Of a stretch of DNA of 64,000 nucleotides, positions 27,601-40,927 are shown one piece after another (the first letter of the stretch is position 1; every line of letters starts with the position of its first letter). Source of the DNA: Sisyra terminalis (Eukaryota > Arthropoda > Insecta > Neuroptera > Sisyridae); NCBI GenBank assembly GCA_958496175.1, contig OY292274.1, forward strand, positions 45,952,630-46,016,629, given 5' to 3'. A program made the translations under genes and the position numbers. The notes under the pieces were generated by a model. It had not been told where the DNA came from. It made no database searches and saw only the letters and a list, made by a program, of their open reading frames with translations.

Positions 27601-28844
27601 ACACATAAATTTTGGAACTGTGCAAATTATGAAAAAAGAAAAACAATAAAACATATGAAAAGACTTCAACCTTACGTTATTTTATGATATTAAATACATT
27701 TATGTAGAAATAATAATCGATAGTTAGTCATTAAAAGTGCCTATTCCAACTCTGATAACGATATCGGAAAGCCACCCCTTTATCTTGATCAGCTGCTAAG
27801 TGCATATAAATATTAGGGATGTTTTTTTCCTCAAACATTTAAATAGATATATATATATATATATATATATAGTATACACGTATGCATATAAATGAATTAT
27901 TTTTTCAATCGCATACTCAATCGCTCAATATAACACTAATCTAAATGTTACATTAAAAAAATAAATTTATTATTATTAATTATTAAAAACGAATAAAAAA
28001 ATATATGTTTAATACTAAGTTAATACTTATATATTGACAAAGAATAAAAAATTATTATAATATTAGAAATTTATTTGATCGTTTACTTTTCTATGTCGAC
28101 AAATCAAAAAAAGCTTTTGGATAAAAGAATGTAATGAATGTTGATAGCTTTAAGTTGGCCGTTAGATTTCGCTAAAGGGCCACTAAAAAATAAAGGTGGA
28201 TATATGGACTACATTGACAATATAATTTATTTACCTTCATGCGTAAAGTTAGTGATGCTCTATGTTCATGATATCTATTGGGGTGTTTTATTAGATCTGT
28301 TACAGTAAATAACGACAATAGTTTTATATAAATATATAAGTAAATCGATATGACTTTTAGGTAATCCAAATTTAGAAATTAGTGATGTCACTAGAAATTA
28401 ATGATGTATCTTGTATTGTGGAGTGGATAATTAAAAATCGAAAAGATATTTAAAAAATTCTACATATTTACTTATTAAATGCCTGCTTGTTTTTGTAGAA
28501 CAATTTCATTTTTTACATGAGCCATTGATGAAACTGGCTTCAAAACGATCTTTTGATTTCCGGAAGTTAAAAAAAATAGAGGAAGCTTTGCCTAAAACAA
28601 GCATTTTTAGTTTTACTTTTAAGGCATTGAACAAAGCTATAGGAAAAAAGTATTTTAGAAACTTTAAAGTATTTTGGTTATTTTAAGGTGAAACAGATGT
28701 ACTATAAAAATACAGATGAAATTTGGAAATATTTACTTTACCAGTGTTGCCCAACATTTTTCTTGTTGGTCTTCCTCAGCTTACAAATGATGTTTTAATG
28801 CTTTCCCCCCTTTATGATTTCATAAAAAAGCACGTTATTTAAAC
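24661..28844. other. Intergenic stretch with microsatellites
   Basis: No supported gene. A TATTA/TAT microsatellite lies at 25721-25787 and a TA run at 27847-27872. The 26.2-27.4 kb part is less AT-rich and mostly single-copy. It contains a palindromic CRE-like TGACGTCA at 27354, which may be chance. Confidence 0.45.
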
Positions 28845-29039
28845 CAGTGGTTCTTAACCTACATTCAATCGAACGCCAGGGGTTCGATGAGTAAGTCGGA
28901 GTTCGGCGGAGGTAAGGATACACCCCCGACCCATCTGACCTACGTATAAACCTATCTATGTTTTGGTTTTGAAAAAATCATCTTTTATTTTTCCAATTAA
29001 AAAGGGTTCAGATTTAAGCTAACGATGTCTTGTTTTGGA
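28845..29039. mobile_element. Fragment of non-autonomous hAT (CAGTGGTTCTTAACC type)
   Basis: It starts with CAGTGGTTCTTAACC, and its next ~150 bp match the left part of the element at 59002 (GGGGTTCGATGAGT-like, then ACCTACGTATAAACCTA). No right terminus is found before or after the MITE at 29040, so it is truncated. Confidence 0.65.
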
Positions 29040-29547
29040 TAGGGATGCAACATTGTTCGTAAAAACATCGATGCTAAAACATTGATATTTTTAAAAGTAA
29101 AACATAGATGTTAAAAACATCAAAGTTTATGAACAAAATATTGATTTTTTTGATGGTTTTTACCACCATTTAAACATATTTACATAAAAGATTTCTAAAT
29201 AATAATGTACGATACTATAAAATTCTAAACTTCAGTTTATAATCTAATGTCGTTGTATTACAATCTAACCTAATCTAGCCTACCGTTAGTTTATAATCTC
29301 ACGCGTTAAAAACTGACGAAGTTCTCCAATCTACGTTTGTAACTGAGGGAGGTATCTGTTTATTTGGGTACCTGTAGATCATGAAAAGACGAAAAATGGC
29401 GCTATGATAAAATATCTTTCATAAAACATCGCTCATAAAGAACGATGTACCATTACTGTTTTGAGTTTCAACAGGCACGTTAAAATATCGATGTTTATGA
29501 ACGATATATCGATGTTTGAAAAAACTGATGTATCGTTTGTATCCCTA
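29040..29547. mobile_element. hAT-type MITE with TAGGGATGCAAC ends (508 bp)
   Basis: The ends are TAGGGATGCAAC and GTTTGTATCCCTA, flanked by an 8-bp duplication with one change (GTTTTGGA 29032-29039, GTTTTGAA 29548-29555). The interior has many short ATCGATG/CATCGAT repeats. It appears inserted into or just after the hAT fragment at 28845. Confidence 0.75.
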
Positions 29548-29555
29548 GTTTTGAA

Positions 29556-32500
29556 GCAGTGATCGACAAAATCAAAGTATATGATATTTTTCTTATGAAA
29601 ATGCAAACGTATTCTATCCCCTTTGACGTCATTCTACGCCTCCTAGGTTTAGAACTCATGCATTTTACACTAAGATGGAAAGAAAAAACGAAAAACCACG
29701 AAAAAATTACGAACACTTACTGTCACAAAGTGTCAAAAGTGTTTCACAAAGTATCGTTGAGCAATTTTGCAAAGTTTGGTAGGTTTTAATATAAGAACCA
29801 TTTGCATAAATATTTTTTTACTGCTTAAAACAATACATAAGTATATTAAAGCATTATTTAGAAAAAGATGTTTTTTCAATAATTTTTTTAAGAAAATAAA
29901 TGGACAAAACTTTTGTAGTTTAAATTGAAAAATTCTATACTAAGTTCTATTATTTTACTTATTTTTTATCTGTACTATTTTCCGACTAAATTAACACAAT
30001 TTTTAAATTGTGACAAAGAAGTATAACTCTAAATCACTTTGTTGATCTTTACAGATTTTCAATTTGAAAACTTTTAAAGCTTTGCAGTTTCTCCACAATG
30101 AAAATTTATTTTCAAAAATAAAATTAATTTTGGTATTTGAGATCTCGGATTTGGACTCACATTCCCGACACAGGATGTAAACGAAAAATCAACAAAAAAC
30201 TCTGTAATTTTCGGCATCGTTTACATTTTTTTCCTCTTTCCTTTATTTCGATTTACACCATCAAACAGATGTAACTTTCATTGTTTGCGACTTGCGACAT
30301 TATTTGCACTCTATTACAACAAAAACGTCCCGTCTTTGATTTCCTCGCCCTCGTCCTTAGCAAACACCAAACGAACCAAAAAGACCAATATAATTTCCTT
30401 CATTTCATTCTTATTCCTTGCATTTCGTGTCTGAAAAGAAATCCAATGAAAGAATATTTATCTAACGCAACCCTGTACCAAATCGATCAATAATACAAAA
30501 TATTTGGGCGTTAAATAGGCGTTCTTCCGGATCACGAGACGAAAGATCCAAAACTGGTCAATTTAATAATAATACAAGTCCGATTATATTCGTGTTACGT
30601 TCCAGTTAGTTGTTGGGCGTTATATAACAATAATTTCAACAAAATTGGCTTTGATTTCTCCTCGTTCAAAATGGCTCTAACAAATACCTGGCAAGAGGAT
30701 GAAAGAAGCCGAGGCGGAAAATCAATATTTGTTCGCGCAGCTGGTTTATTTGGCCAAGTTGACTGAATCGTCAGTGCTTCAACCCCCATTCCCCTATTTA
30801 TCCCGCTCATACACGATAAAGCTCCCATCGCTATCCCTTTTGTTTTCTTCTTTGTTACCTACGTCTTACACCTATTTTAGTGATATGTCGTAAGCCCAGA
30901 AGGGGGCGGCAACGAGTAGGCCGCGTTCTTTAAACAGTTGACGATCTTTGACTTCTAAATTTTGTTAGTGAACAAACAAAACTGACACTTTCATTTATCC
31001 ATAATAAGAATAAAATTTTCGTTCATCTTTACTGGAGCATTGTCAGAATTTCATATACATTTTTTTTAAAGTTAAATAATGAACGTGTGCGACATTGAGT
31101 TTATTACTTTTTTGAGGATTTATTCCTTTCAAACGACAAATAAAAAAATTATTAGATTTTCCTTCGTAAGCTTTGTCCTCCATTTTTTGTTAAAAGCTCC
31201 TTTATAGTGGAAAGACTTATACGACTTATACGTTAGCAGCGTAAGCTATGTGAGTACGTAATTGTACAACTGTTTGCCTACACTATAGGATTTGTCGCTT
31301 TAACATTATTTATAAAAAAAACTATTAACTTTATTGCCATTAAACAATTACCTATTGTTGCCTATTTCATTAATTTGTGATCAATAAGAAATTACATAAG
31401 TTTATAATTTAAAAGTATTCATTCCTCATTACTCGGTCCAGTTAAGTCCAATTAAGTATCTATGGACAATATTAGTGTATCAACATCAAATTTTCTATCT
31501 AAAAGTCACTATAAAGCAGAGTTTCCTAATCTTTGCCCTTCTCACCCTGAAAGTTTTTTGATGTCTCCTGTTTCTTTAACCAACCAAAAGCAAATTCGAA
31601 CAGCATATACTTCTTTAAATGCAGTTATTATGAAGAAAAAATGGTTTTAATAGTTAATTTTTTAATCTGTTTATTTTAGAAACATATACAATATATTTTA
31701 TAAATAAATTATTTTATTTAACTATAATACAAAGGTATTTACTAATGTGGTAAGTGAGCTTGATGATTAGAAATGATTTGTTTAATATCAGGGGAAAAAT
31801 GCTAAATTTGAGCCTCAAATCTCCACTTTCAAAAATGTTTAACCCATTTCTTATTTTATATAGCGATTTATTTGATTAAAATTAGCTTTCTGCAAATAAG
31901 AGGAGAAAAAGGCGATAATAATAGTTCTGCTATATTTTTTTAACTGAGAAATTATTCTCAAATTACTTTATTATAACTACCAAAACTTTGAACAACTCTA
32001 CGTTTTGAATATCACTTGAAAAGAAATATCTTCCTTCAGTGCAATGATTCCTTCTATAAAATTGATATTTAAATCAGAAACCTTGGTATTCATTAATCAT
32101 TATTAGTAATTTATTAATTTTCATTGCTTACTATAAATGAATTATCGATCTGGGTTATGTTACCTTGGTTTTGGTGAAAAAAGTTAAGGATTATTCCGTG
32201 TTATTCAAATTTTTGGAAATATTCAACAATAAATTTAATGATAAATGATATACAAATTAAATGGAAAATAATTATAACAAAATAAATTCTAAAATGACAT
32301 AAAATTGAAATAAATATAAATTATTTTCTAATATTTTTTTTTATATTAACAAATATTTTAGTCAAAAATAGTTACCTAACCATTATGGATCCTTTTATGT
32401 GTCCCACTGATCCTCAAGGAGTTGATATAATCTCTTTTGGGAAACTCTGCTATAAAAAAATGGCCTGTCTCTTCTCTTTCTAAAAAACGGATAAAAGTAG

Positions 32501-33172
32501 TTTTGGTATTTTTTTTAAATAGTCACTTCTTTAATTTCTCGTGAAAATCTGTAAAAATGAAAAAGCTTTAAATTCAATAGCATAGAAAGATTCATTTTTT
32601 AAAAACAATAATCACTCCATATAAGAATGTTGGTATATATTGTAATGCAATTTGGTACCTACTAATGTTTTAAAAAACCTAAAGATCAGAATTTCAGGAA
32701 AAAAGATTTTTTTCTTCACAATATTTTCAGAATTGTATTTCAGCGGCGGTACTCTAATTAAAAAGAGATGTAGAGAAAAACAGAGTGAAGTAAGGGAGAA
32801 AGAACTTAATATATCCAACATTAGAATTGCTAGTGCTTTTTTGTCTGCACTTATTCAGGGTAGATATTCTATACATACAGAAAAAGGAAATACTTCTTAT
32901 TCACAGTATTTCTAAAAACTCTTTTTATTTTTAAAACTTCAAACGACTTCAAAGTCTACTGATGGTTTTGTTTTCAAGGCAATGGATGGTTTTGTTTTGG
33001 GTTCAAATCCAATGACCACAAAAGGGAGACTAATAAGGAGACTATAAGGTATTGTCTAAACATAATTATAATAATAAGCTGATAATCTTTATAATAATAA
33101 TTATAATAATTAATAATGTTCTTGGGGACTTGGATTTAAATAATAAGAGGTTATTTTTCAAATTATCTCAAC
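29556..33172. other. Intergenic stretch
   Basis: No supported gene. The 30.2-30.95 kb part is less AT-rich and looks single-copy. Its open frames (for example 30595-30828 minus, 77 codons) have no recognised domain. Confidence 0.4.
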
Positions 33173-33204
33173 GTTTCGTTGGTATTTATTTGCAACTTCT
33201 TCAG
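33173..33204 (-). ncRNA. Hammerhead-like core of a Penelope-like terminus
   Basis: On the minus strand: CTGAAGA (33198-33204), an extra A, helix II GTTG...CAAC and GAAAC (33173-33177). The core bases are intact, with the same extra A as the other motifs here. Helices I and III were not confirmed. The surrounding sequence is AT-rich with no coding remains. Confidence 0.5.
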
Positions 33205-33352
33205 TAGAATTTTTGATGTTAACATCCTCGTTATATAATATAATATATAATAATTTTATTATAATAATCGTGCAAGACCTTGGTTGTTAGAGCGACTTTA
33301 AATAACATTAAAAAAAATAAGCTACTTTTGGGAAAAAATATTTATTCTAGGA

Positions 33353-33530
33353 GTCTTCTAGTGGCCGAGTAGTTAAAGTGGTTAGGATGACCACTTCAAA
33401 ACTGGTAGGTGGTGGGTTTGAATCTCGTATTGAGCAAAATTTAAATATTTCAGATTTTACGAATTTTTATTGACCCTAAAGTTGCGAAAGGTCTTAGTAG
33501 TTATAAAGCGACGGTAAATAACAATAAAAA
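33353..33530 (+). repeat. tRNA-derived SINE, copy 2
   Basis: An A-box-like GTGGCCGAGTAGTTAA (33361-33376) is followed by the B-box-like GGGTTTGAATCTC. The body TTTTTATTGACCCTAAAGTTGC and the tail ATAAAGCGACGGTAAATAAC are shared with the copies at 50268 and 63219. Confidence 0.82.
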
Positions 33531-36030
33531 CATATTTTTGATGAAAATTGAACGTCTTGGATAGTTTAAATTAGAAAAAAATGGATTTTTAGTTATTTTT
33601 TTGGTTAGATAGGGTTTCGCAAAGATCTCATTTGGTTTTCTCAATCACATTTATTACAGTTTTTGCACGCAATATGTTACATATGAAAGTCTTTGAAAAT
33701 TCGGCTACAAATTAAAATATTGAGTAGTCAATAAAACGTTTTATATTAATTATTCTTTTTAACAATAATTAAATTTTATATTTGAGAATTGGATTTATTT
33801 ATTGTCCGTAATTTTGCGAACTAACTTAAACTAGACGAGAAATAGCCGGAAATTTTAAGGAATACAATATGATTTAATATTTTTTTTTCATTTTATCGTT
33901 TTTTTTTTTTTTTGGAAAATTCCATTTTTCTTGACTATATTTTTAATGGAAGCAAGCATTAGAGGTACATTGTTAATGCTTCTAAAGTTTGTTTTTTCTC
34001 AGACATTTACAAAGTCTTGAATGCAAAGCTCAAATGCCTCAATGGAAAAGGCGCGTTCGCGTTAAATACGAAAAACCACCCCCGTTTAGACGGTGACAAT
34101 TTTGGCGTCAAAAGGGTGGAAACTTTCACAACGTTCCAACGACCAATGAGATAAGCGTCGTCTTGACAACCGGAACGAAATCGTTAACGATACAAAGCTT
34201 GGAAAAGCTCAAACAAAAAGTTGAGACAAACATTTTGTAAAATCAATTTTTCTGTATCAAAGAATGGCTCGTTAGCTATTAATGCTTGCGTTGAACTTAA
34301 TTTATCGTTCCTAGAGTTTAAGTTGTTAATAATCTACGTGTAATTAATCCTTATTAGATCAGAAAGCCGGCGTTGGGGATGAATTGATTGTATTTGTTCT
34401 TCAGTCCCGGTGTCGAAGCTTTTTTCGGAAAGGGATGTGTTTGTGAGTGCGAGTTGTGTAATAATAAATTGTTTCAATGTGTTTTTTTCGTCGAAGGACA
34501 CGTGCAGTAAGTAGGGCGGAATTGATGTTGCCACGTGTCTATTAATTGCCCTCTAATGTATTGTTTTCCGTTAAAATCATCTGTAACGTGTCAGCTCAAT
34601 TTTAAATCAATTCCCACCACCTGCACACACCCTTACCACTCACCCCATTAAGACATTCTGTGCCATCAACAACTAGACGAATTGATTTGTTCTTTTAGCT
34701 ATTGGAAAATTCATCGTCAATAATAATTTTTCATAATATTTCCTTAGATTTTGAATATTTCTGTTTAGTATTTTTTTCTTTTTATAATGTTAATTTTTGA
34801 TTTGATATTATGATAATATCAATTATTGTATTTTGATAATTACAAAAACAAAAAGTCAGGTAATCATTGATTCACTTATTTACTCATCATTCAGCTACCT
34901 TTATTCAAGTTCAAATTGTTTTCACAGTATAATAATAATTGTAGAAACAGTAAAATACTTTTAGTTATATAATAAAAAATAATCCGAAATTAAAACCTGC
35001 ACCTCCACTACACTTATTGATAGTTCATAACATGAATCCAGGAACGTATTTTGGTTAAAAGAGTGAAAATCATTGCAAAGAACACACATGTCAAACTTAC
35101 TTCCCCCTGGGTCATGGCTCTCGTGATTAAAAAGCAAACATTTCTTAATTTTTATCAAAACCCAGAAATATGTAAACTGTATAATGAGCTGTTAGTAGAT
35201 AGGTATACTATAACATAATTTTTGAGTGAGGGAGAAAAATTGCGAAATTGGAAAAATCAACATCAAATCACTAAATAACAGTTCAGTAGTGATTGGAACG
35301 ATGTTAGTGTGATATCAGATTGCAGATTGCATAATGATTAGTGGTGGTTGTACCATCACCAATAGAAATGACCAAGTAAAAATATTATACTATTTTACAT
35401 AAAAAGATAGTTTAATAAATATTAAAGAAGAAAATCCAATCTTTTATACATATTAATAGTTCTTAAATGAATAAACAAAAACATAAAATGGTGCCTTTTA
35501 ATAATGGGTTGAATTAATCCAAATTTCATATTTTGTCTAAATTTTAAGTACATCCAAGTACAACATTGATTCATGAGAAAAAGTCCGTATACAACGTATC
35601 ACCTGGAGGGTTAAAAATAATATGAAGACGACATAGTTCAGAGTCTCAAAATATTAATGTTAATTTTACAAAAAAAAAAGAAGAAAATTTGATTATTATT
35701 TTCGATTCGAACACTTAAACGTCCCTTTTTTCAATTTTAACGGTAAGACATAACTGTACACGAATTTACCTAAATTAAATTGAAAGTACAATTTACCAGG
35801 AATAACTGAGATAAATTATATTTCAATTGGCAAAATCATTCAAAATATTTATTAGAAATACCAGAACGAATTTATTATAGTTGGTGTATATGTACCTTCT
35901 TATAGACAAGTATATCCCTAAGACTCACAAATATGGGAATATAGATATGCTAAACGAAAAACGTACGAATATTATTTTTCTTGTAGTCAAAGTACCAGTT
36001 AAGAGTATGATATACAATTTTTGGCCAGTA
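33531..36030. other. Intergenic stretch
   Basis: No supported gene. The 34.0-34.65 kb part is less AT-rich and apparently single-copy, with no recognised coding content. Confidence 0.4.
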
Positions 36031-36982
36031 AGGTATAGTCACCAAATTTCGTCCCCAAGCTTAATTTCGCCCCCTTGGGTATCTTTTTTTCTAAATAACG
36101 CCACCTAGTTTTTATAATTTGAATTTAAAGTCTGTTAAGTCAGACAACCATTTCAAATGTTTAGCGGTGAAATGTTGGGTCTGTGTCAAGATATTTAAAA
36201 AAATAAAAAACTTGTCAAGGTAAGTTTTTGATTGAAATACTATCGATAAGGTTTAAATGGTGATATTCTTGAATTATTTAAACGAAATTTTGCCAAAATT
36301 TGATGTTATCGCTTAAATTAAATCGATTATATTTTCATTTAGGTTATGACATGCGTTTTTGGTTGAATACATGTTGTCAACACAACTGGCAAATTCCTAA
36401 TATCGTCCCCTTAAATAAGCCCAATATTGCTCCCGGGACGATATTGAAATTACTTCGTTATTCGGCAGTTGTATTTTTTCAACAATCATTTTTTCAATAA
36501 AATATTTAGTGTGGACGAAACAGGGATCAGCACCATGATAAAATGGGAGAAAAGTGGATAGGATGCACAAAATGTTTCCAATGGATGCATGAGGATTGTG
36601 TTGAAAATCCAGGACCTAACTTTATCTGTTCAATTTGCTTAGAGAATTAAAATTACTTAAAGTTTAAACTATAGGTACATCAATGATTAATAAGTCTGAT
36701 TAGATATTGTTATTATTATGATTATACTAATAATTATATATATTGTTAAAAATATAGTTAATGTTTATGTAAGTCCTGATTATTGTGATCTCAATATCGT
36801 CCCCGGGACGTAATTAGGTACTTTTTTGTGTAAGTAATAAAGAATTTAACAGGTTTTTTTTATTTAAAATAATAAAGAAATGTTATAACTAAACTTTGAC
36901 GCTATATTTATTCCTTTAATCGCAACATTTTTTTCAAAATTTTTATTTTTCAAAAAGGGGACGTTATTTGGTGACTCTACCT
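36031..36982 (+). mobile_element. pogo/Tigger-type internal-deletion element (952 bp)
   Basis: The ends AGGTATAGTCACCAAATTTC and GTTATTTGGTGACTCTACCT are imperfect inverted repeats flanked by TA on both sides (36029-36030, 36983-36984), as expected of Tc1/mariner-pogo elements. The sub-terminal motif CGTCCCC/GGGGACG recurs inside. Two short transposase remnants survive (36505-36650). Confidence 0.82.
36505..36650 (+). pseudogene. pogo/Tigger transposase remnants: first DDE aspartate block and C-terminal PHD-like finger
   Basis: FSVDETGIST (36505-36532) is the block holding the first catalytic aspartate of pogo-type DDE transposases. In another frame, 36537-36650 reads EKWIGCTKCFQWMHEDCVEN, then PNFICSICLEN and a stop. 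That is the Cys/His-rich PHD-like finger found at the C-terminus of many insect pogo/Tigger proteins. Most of the catalytic domain between them is deleted, so this is a relic kept inside a deletion derivative. Confidence 0.78.
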
Positions 36983-36984
36983 TA

Positions 36985-38362
36985 ATACCAATTTTCTTTC
37001 TTCATTCTTTTTGTATGCTAAATCTTCAAGCTCCATACCTTCTAAACTAGAAGAAGGAACAAACCAAAAACAAATCGATATAAATCTTCTACAACAATGA
37101 TTGCCGATGTTTAATTAAAGTGGTAAGAAAAAAAGGCACTATTTGAAGACATTTTGAAATGTGTTACCAATATATCTTAAACTGATAGTCAACGTATATA
37201 GTAATTTATTTTTTACTAATTTTATTAATTTATTTGTTTTTTTTTGAAAATCAATTGCAGTATTTAACGAAATAGAATCATTTGAAATTACGTCACTGAA
37301 TTTTCATAAATACAATTTTGAAATTCCTACGAAAATTTAAAACTACCAAAATAAAAAAAAATGGTTCAACAACCTTTTCAATACTAGTATCAGTCAAGCT
37401 AATTTAAAATTTATTTAATCGAATTTTATTTTTAAAATATTTGAATATTTCTACGATCTCAACAACAACCGAAAATTGAATGACTTTCATGAGCTTTTTA
37501 TTTATAAATCCACACAACGTGGGACAATAAAGTCTTTTTAAAACAAAAATATCTTCTACTTAATCACTATTACGACAAATGATTGTAGAAAAGATAAAAA
37601 AAGTATTTTTTTTTGAGAATTTGAATCATCTTAATAAAGCAGAGTTAAAGGTTTAGATTTTGGCATTTTTTTGTCAAATTATTCAGAGCTTTTTTCGTAT
37701 CTTTTGTTAATTGTAATGCAAATATTTTCGGTCGAGTATGTTTCGTTTGTGAGATATTTTCGTGATGTGGTGTCACAAGTTCGGTGCGTCCTTTTGCTCG
37801 GTCGGTTGCGATGTTGGCGATGAGGAAACGAAAAGGGGCCAGGGGGCGGCAGGCGGTGGCGGGCGTCGTTTCAACCACCACACAAATGCTAAATTTAGCC
37901 ACTCGCAAACTCAAGGTTTTTCATTTTCAATTGCGATTTTCAATTTACGATTCATACCTCCTTAAAGTATGTTAATTTTATCGCAACTTTGAAGAGTTTT
38001 TGGTATTTGGCTTTTGGCTTACACAATTTAAGAAGAAGGATAGTCAGGTGAAAAGATGGCAGTTAACACTTTCACTTGCATTATTTTTTTTTTAAAATAT
38101 TTATGTTTCACGTAAAAGTTAGTAATTTTAATTTAAGATCTTAAGTGATCTTAGTCCCTTGTGAATCGGTTCTCAAATGGTGGCTTCGTTGTGGAAAGAA
38201 ATCCATATCAAGCATTTAATATATGTATACGCTAAAGTTTCAAGATGTTAATTGTATAAACCAATAAAAATTATTTGTTTAAGTAAAAATAGAATTAATA
38301 AAATAATATTTTTCAGTTTTAAACAGATCAGTTTTTAATTTATTATTTTTCAATTCAGCAAC
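36985..38362. other. Intergenic stretch with a small GC-richer patch
   Basis: No supported gene. 37770-37880 is GC-rich with overlapping frames on both strands, none recognisable. Confidence 0.4.
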
Positions 38363-38391
38363 GTTTCGTCACGTATCGTGACTTCCTCAAG
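38363..38391 (-). ncRNA. Decayed hammerhead-like motif beside a Penelope RT fragment
   Basis: On the minus strand: TTGAGGA (one change from CTGANGA), an extra A, helix II GTCACG/CGTGAC with an ATA loop, then GAAAC. It lies about 80 bp upstream of the plus-strand RT remnant and points the opposite way. Confidence 0.5.
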
Positions 38392-38469
38392 CGTCTAATA
38401 AATAAACATACATAGACATATAATTTTTCAATATGTTGAATAGCTAAGCTCAGTAAAATTACCTACAGG

Positions 38470-38880
38470 ATACATTTTGATGTCTCTAGATGTCGTGTCT
38501 TTTTTTACAAAGATTCCTCAAGACCTGGTGATTGAGATCATGACAAAAAAATGGAATATTTTTGAGAAATTCCTGAAGTTACCGAAAGAAGTTATTATTG
38601 ATAAGATTGGCATAGGCTTTGACATAAGATATTTCACATTTATGGAAGAAGTTTACTTACAAGTAACATGGGTAATCCTTCTAGCCCGTCATTAGCCAAC
38701 ATAGTAATGTATTACACACTAACAAGTATTATTGAATTGCTACCGTTTACAGTTCCGCTATTATGTTTACTATGTAGATGATATATTGGTTGCAGTGCCT
38801 AAAAATAAAAAAAGCAATTTGTTACAATATTTCAATAATTTCCGTGATACCATGTAGTACAAGTTACAAGTAGACCACTA
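38470..38880 (+). pseudogene. Penelope-like element reverse transcriptase fragment
   Basis: The plus strand gives SLDVVSFFTKIPQDLVIEIM and then YFTFMEEVY. A frameshift leads to MGNPSSPSLANIVM (ATG at 38668), and after another shift YVDDILVAVPKN (38771). These are in the order of Penelope RT motifs (SLDVVSLFTxxP, then TxMGSPLSPxxAxxxM, then YVDDI). Only about 130 residues of the palm domain remain, broken by at least two frameshifts. Hammerhead-like motifs lie on both sides (38363, 38948). Confidence 0.85.
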
Positions 38881-38947
38881 CAAACAATAAGAATATGGCA
38901 ACGCAATTATTGTATGTACCAAAGTTAATTTTGTGTGTTTTGAGCGC

Positions 38948-38974
38948 CTGAAAAAGCAATAAATAATTGCGAAA
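38948..38974 (+). ncRNA. Decayed hammerhead-like motif 3' of the Penelope RT fragment
   Basis: CTGAAAA (G8 of the core changed), helix II GCAAT/ATTGC, then GAAAC. It is on the same strand as the RT remnant. Confidence 0.48.
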
Positions 38975-40916
38975 CGTCGCCTTGAACAAAAAGTGTTAAC
39001 TTATTTGCCCGCTACAATAACTATCCTCTGAATCTACAAAAATCGTTTATTTGAAAATTGTACGCATTAGAAGGTTAAATGATTCTCGATGATCTTATAT
39101 TAAAAAGAATAAATAAGTAAATGAGGCTGAATAAATACGTAGAAGTAAATATGTGTCATACTTTCCTTTGGGTGGTGAGTTGTTTTTCAAAAATAAAACT
39201 ATATAGGTTCAGTTTCAGCTTAATTGGCTTAAATCAAGAATTTATTATGTGGTAAACATGTTGATCATATATTTTATAAGACTATTTTTAAATATTTTTT
39301 CATCATTTTTAAAATTTATTATTTAACAGACATGAGTATATATAGGGCTTTACTGCTCTAGCTCAAACTTGCAGGACATATATGTGCAATCGTACTCTAG
39401 ATGGCTAGGAGGCTCGAGGACGTTCACGAACGTTTGTACTTCTTAAAGGGCTAAGACATAAGTGTTTGCATTAATATGAATGTATGGTTTAACGGTAATG
39501 TATACATAATGTTCGGTCGATTGAGAATGTTTGTACCAAATAACTCTTAAATTATATATTTTGGAGCAATGTATAATTTAACTAAAAAATTACGTTGATG
39601 CATGGGTAAATGGTGGATAGGAAAAAAAACTAACAATAATAAAAGCTAATAAGTATACGACAAATATCAAGTCGATTTTTTTTACAATTGTTTTTATTGT
39701 TTTATGTTTATTTCATGGAAATGATGAGTAAAAATATGAATCTAGTTCGCACTTCAACTGTCATTTATTTGTTAGTTCCATTCATATGTTTTGTGGAAAC
39801 ACCTGTTTTTCTCAAACATATTATTTTGGAGTTTAAAGAGAGACCATGGCTTGTGAAAAGCGACAAATTTGACGGTCATTTGCACGAAAATCGTCGCCGT
39901 AACACACTGACACACTTTACGAAAATAATTTCCACGAAAAATGGTGCGTTTACGCCAATCGAATTTTCCTACGTCTCACTCTTGGTTTCTACGCTTCCAA
40001 TGACTTTTGCTTCGTTTGCATTTTCTTACGATTGCAACATGTAGGCTCGCATCTCTAACAGAAAAAAAATCGCATAGCCCATAACTCAAAAAAAAAAAAA
40101 TAGAAAAAAAATGACAATATACTATAAGTCAAATGGAAGACCTTTAAAAATAATGATTAATTCGAAACACCTCGACCCATTTTTTCTTTGAAATAGGCGC
40201 CCTAAAAATCACTCTCATGACCTATAAAGAAAATATTTTCCAAAAACAAAACATAAATTTTCACCAACAAACAATAAATAATTCATATATAACTTGAAAA
40301 CTTACAAATAATTATAAAATTTTATTAAAGTCTTGAACGACTTGCATTCAAAATCGTTTGGCAACCAAACGAAATTTTGTGAAAATTGCAATTTTTCATT
40401 TTTTATCTCGCTTTATTACACGTTGCAGCCATGGTACCTATTTCATTTCATTTCACTTGCTCCAATGATAGTAATTTTCAATCATAGTAACTGCGATTTT
40501 CTCGATGAAATTGCAATTGATGCATCGTAAAAATCACAAACATCTGTTTGGCAGTCACTGACGAAAAACGGTTTTCTTTTTCTCGTGCTTGTCATATCAT
40601 TGAATTAAGAAAATTTCCAACATATGCGTTGTGTAAGTTGTGGTTCATAAATATAAATAACAAAATTCAAATGAGCAAAAATGTAAAGAAACGGGAATAA
40701 TAAAAAAAAAACATTTTTTACGATTTCACTCATTCAAAAACAAGTTTTCGATGTAAAGTTTATGGCTTTAATGGCGTGTTTCAATAAAATTTGTCAAAAT
40801 ATAAATAAAAAACAACATTTTTCTAAAATATTTTATATTCTTCTAAAACATATCAAGTTCCTTAAATTTTATAGTTCATATTATAAATAAGAAAAAAAAT
40901 CCGTGATCTAAAAAGA
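38975..40916. other. Intergenic stretch with an unexplained 118-codon frame
   Basis: 39688-40044 (+) is open for 118 codons. It has a hydrophobic N-terminal part and a basic middle (HLHENRRRNTLTHF). I recognise no family, and length alone is weak support in an AT-rich genome. Nothing else is seen here. Confidence 0.35.
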
Positions 40917-40927
40917 GTTACCATTTT

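Noticed and set aside
33361..33440. Possible functional tRNA gene (A and B box visible)
   Set aside because: The same head with the same non-tRNA body occurs four times, the cloverleaf is poor and the B boxes are worn; these are SINE heads.
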